Of a stretch of 64,000 bases of DNA, positions 61,761 through 64,000 are shown one piece after another. The stretch's first letter is position 1. Every line of letters starts with the position of its first letter. Both the position numbers and the translations under genes were made by a program. The notes under the pieces are model-generated. The model did no database searches. It worked only from the letters and a program-made list of their open reading frames with translations, and was not told the DNA's origin. The stretch is from Undaria pinnatifida (Eukaryota; Sar; Phaeophyceae; Laminariales; Alariaceae): assembly GCA_012845835.1 (NCBI GenBank), contig JABAKD010000007.1, forward strand, positions 7,576,066 through 7,640,065, in the 5' to 3' direction.

Positions 61761-61775
61761 AAACGGTTGTTAACA
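61130..61775 (+). repeat. Repeat family A, copy 8
   Basis: It starts CACTCCAGCTGTGAGATCGA. The TGTGTGATACTCCGATCGCG / GGTCGGCGAC segment is duplicated in tandem (61150-61260 and 61270-61350). The plus-strand frame reads VEGNASVYQVYSLCRITGEG, cognate to the frames of copies 1 and 3. It ends in a run of about 30 G (61729-61758). Confidence 0.85.
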
Positions 61776-61824
61776 GCTTTAGGTAATATATAGAGTATAT
61801 ATTGGAAAAAATGAAAAAAAAAAA

Positions 61825-62060
61825 CTTCAGCTGTGAGACCGACCAAAACGGATCTAAACTCATCTTTGCAAGCTGCGTGTGACACTTCATTCGCGCGTGT
61901 TACAGGCCTCGTGAGGGATATAGGTCGGGGACTGCCCTGCTAATGCCAGATCAGCAGGACTAAGACGCCAACCTTACTCCGCGCATGGAAACTAAACAAC
62001 CCACATTGAGGGGGGCAAACCATACATCTGTGGAATTCAGTATGTATGAAACAGTACTTG
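61825..62060 (+). repeat. Repeat family A, copy 9 (diverged)
   Basis: CTTCAGCTGTGAGACCGACC, ACTCATCTTTGCAAGCTGCG, GGATATAGGTCGGGGACTGC and TTGAGGGGGGCAAACC appear in order. It follows copy 8 directly, after an A-rich run. Confidence 0.7.
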
Positions 62061-63889
62061 TCACAGTGTGATTTAACTCTTGGAGTGGGCTATTTGGGTC
62101 ACTGGCTTCGTACGCAAGTTCTTGTATACTCCCAGTAAATGTGACAGGCCAGCAGAGGTCCAGCCCAGGCCTGATGCTCGGGTTGTTAGTGCTGCCGTGT
62201 AATGACGGAACATGCGGTGGACTTCGATCGCTACTCTTCTGATGTGATCTCTCTCCTGCTATTGATGTAATGCAAGGGCACGTGTATTGATCGAATGAAG
62301 ACCGACGAGTGAGATATGGCGTTCTGCATCAAGTTTCGGGCGGTGCACAAGTGATCTTAAAGCTCTTCGAGGGCCCATCTCACACACTACCGGGGAATAC
62401 GTAAAAATTACTAAAGCGTGGATCCAATGCGCCACAACCCTGCCCTCATACAGACGGAAGCTCTTGCGCTAATACTGAATGGTCAAAGAGTGTCGCCGAA
62501 TAGCTGATTGGGTTTGCTAATCCAGAGAGACTCCGTGGTCTTTACCGGATGGAGCACCCGCAGGCCGCAAAAGTTAGCTCACCTGTGTACAGGTGTTGGC
62601 GAAAGTGGGAGTTCACATCGTGAAAACCACAGAACGACGTCCTCCATAGTTCAAGAAAAATTTCACGTTCAAATATCATGCCGGACTACAGCAAATAGGA
62701 ATTTCCCGAATGGGTCGATCTCCTCGAAAAGTCGACATGTTAAAACGGGCATCACTTTTTAAATCGAATAGTTGCATATGGGTCGCAGGTACACTTTCTA
62801 CCGTTAGGTAGCCAGATATTTTCGTGAAGTTTTGTATGAACGGTAGCCGTTCCAGAGGTGTTAGATGTCGTGTGTTGCTGTACTAAAAGTGGCCGAGGAG
62901 TCTCCGTAGGTAGTGATAACAGGGGGATGGGGGGGGTAACCACGTTTCTCGCCCGCAAGCAATCATTGTCGACTCTCTATTTTGCCGCCGAATTACCTCT
63001 CGTTTTCTTGAGGCACTTCTATCGTTACCGTCGTTGGTTCGCCCTCGAACCTTGACCAAACCTGGCGTGTTCTCCACGCCACAAAAGATAAGAAGAGTAG
63101 TTGTTGCAAGTCGCGAGTCGAACCTGGGCTACCCCAAACCCTTATTTATGTAAAATTATGAACAATACACGGGAAGACATGGATTGGCAAGAAGTGCTTC
63201 TTTGTGTCAGCCTCATTGTGGGATTAATGAAACTCGGATTTCTCGGTCAAATCGCTTTGCTCGAGCGCCGTCTCCGAGGGCCGGCTACAATTCCCGTACG
63301 AGAACGGAGCACATAATATCTCTGTGTGCAAATATCATATCAAGACACGAATCGAATGCTGTTTGAAGCGTGCTCTTCCGTGACTCATGCACCACTGTGT
63401 TCCAAATAAATGTTCGGGATGGTGGTGATTTCGTGGTACTGTACCGTAAATTGGAGTATCCCGAGTACTCGCAGGCCCGATATCATATCATGGCATCGCG
63501 GGAAGCATACCCAACATGGTCTTGCGTTCACCGGCAGAATGGCCATTGCACATGATGACGAAAAATCCAAGCACACGCTGTTGACCGTGTTGTTCGCGAT
63601 CCACTAAATGCCGTCCATCCAAGCGCCGAACACCACACTATATTTCAAGCTAAACCTGTCGGAAACTTTGTCCTCGATAAAATAAATCTCAGCTGTAATA
63701 GAGTAAGATGGCGTGGAGAGAGGGAGTTGGCGCTGGGTCGCAGAAGGGGTAAAAGGGTTTACGAGAATAACGTTCCACTTCTATCGTAACAGCATATATC
63801 TACGCTTCAGTGTCGCAGAGGAACCTACATCAACGCATACCAGTCGAGGCATGCGGTTCATAATCTGTACCCTAAAAAAAAATGCCCAC

Positions 63890-64000
63890 CCGGGTACACG
63901 AACACTCCGCCGTAGCTTCAAAACCATGTCGCGCCAAAAGCAACTCCTCTCCCCGGTCGATGAAGATATCGCCAAAGTTGGCGTGCTCCGCGAGCTGGTA
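63890..64000 (-). CDS. Pyruvyl transferase exon with NFGD motif (partial at window edge)
   Basis: This is the first visible exon, cut by the window edge; earlier coding sequence must lie to the right. It gives 37 codons. ANFGDIFIDRGEELLLARHG fits the N-terminal N-x-GD nucleotide or substrate loop of polysaccharide pyruvyl transferases (usually N-x-GD..I..G...LL). It ends ECSCTR before the donor GTGGGC at 63889. Read without splicing, the frame meets a stop 12 nt later. The phase at the donor is 0, which matches the next exon at 55210. The donor is weaker than GTATGT but acceptable. Confidence 0.75.

Larger units (their letters stand above)
55211..63889 (-). other. Intron of pyruvyl transferase gene, about 8.7 kb
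   Basis: This intron runs from donor GTGGGC to acceptor TGCAG. It contains three family A copies (55.6-56.7, 61.1-61.8 and 61.8-62.1 kb), a diverged tandem duplication near 57 kb, a palindromic F element at 58.1-58.3 kb, three CCCTAA units at 59.17 kb, the purine-tract copy of family B and two family G copies. A 175-codon plus-strand frame at 59374-59901 overlaps repeats and a GTT microsatellite, and I do not regard it as a gene. I see nothing recognisable at 62.1-63.9 kb. Confidence 0.7.
32759..64000 (-). other. Polysaccharide pyruvyl transferase locus, 7 exons in window, 5' end missing
   Basis: This is a multi-exon gene on the minus strand. The product should transfer a pyruvate ketal from phosphoenolpyruvate onto a sugar of a glycan, probably in the secretory pathway (family knowledge). 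Exons are 64000-63890, 55210-55116, 51047-50921, 48670-48591, 45108-44973, 40628-40437 and 33010-32759. Their lengths are 111, 95, 127, 80, 136, 192 and 252 nt, 993 nt in total, which keeps one frame to a TAA stop. All six introns start with GT and end with AG. Translated motifs fall in the order of PF04230 proteins: NFGD (residues 8-11 of the visible part), GGGNWGD (65-71), MPNSL (98-102), SFRALE (128-133), PDSAFMIG (148-155), VGDW (204-207), TDMLH (251-255), IPHVLVD (265-271). No in-frame stop or frameshift interrupts the exons, so the gene looks intact. The start codon and any signal anchor lie beyond 64000. I see no AATAAA in the first 150 nt after the stop. Confidence 0.85.

Noticed and set aside
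1-64000. tRNA, rRNA or CRISPR features
   Set aside because: No cloverleaf with a typical T-arm motif, no rRNA core sequence and no regularly spaced identical repeats with unique spacers were seen by eye.

Overview
This window is eukaryotic nuclear DNA from a large, repeat-rich genome. It has no prokaryotic gene layout. Long open frames are rare and mostly accidental. A degenerate Ty1/copia retrotransposon is present, and most of the sequence is degenerate minisatellite, satellite modules and dispersed repeats, many rich in C or G runs. I cannot name the species. A pyruvyl-transferase gene next to a copia element would suit an alga or another marine or protist eukaryote, but that is inference.

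The main result is one host gene that no single open frame reveals. Seven short exons on the minus strand run from the right edge (64000) to 32759. They read in order, and in compatible splice phase, through a polysaccharide pyruvyl transferase domain (PF04230 type). The landmarks are NFGD, GGGNWGD, MPNSL, SFRALE, PDSAFMIG, a GDW motif, TDMLH and IPHVLVD, then a stop. The exons total 993 nt (331 codons with the stop) in 31,242 bp, so about 97% of the locus is intron. Introns are about 8.7, 4.1, 2.3, 3.5, 4.3 and 7.4 kb. The 5' end lies beyond the window. The usual TDRLH motif reads TDMLH.

Layout, left to right. 1-2 kb: GC-rich minisatellite with a 40-bp period. 2.0-3.4 kb: a probable DNA transposon with short terminal inverted repeats and a zinc-finger reading-frame remnant. 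3.5-7.3 kb: three inverted copies of C-rich repeat family A, then a pyrimidine tract (family B). 7.7-11.7 kb: no recognisable gene. 11684-17076: the copia element with two LTRs. 17-32.7 kb: mostly featureless, with copies of families A, C and E, an exact 81-bp tandem duplication and one plausible but unidentified exon near 26 kb. 32.8-64 kb: the pyruvyl-transferase locus. Its introns hold copies of families A-G, a 252-bp tandem duplication, a 14-unit minisatellite at 49.7-50.7 kb, a (GAT)n array, palindromic elements built on GTCACTCGCGCGAGTGAC, and three units of CCCTAA.

No tRNA, rRNA, CRISPR array or operon was seen. Exon boundaries and families were read by eye. The exon model rests on motif order and phase agreement, not on an alignment.
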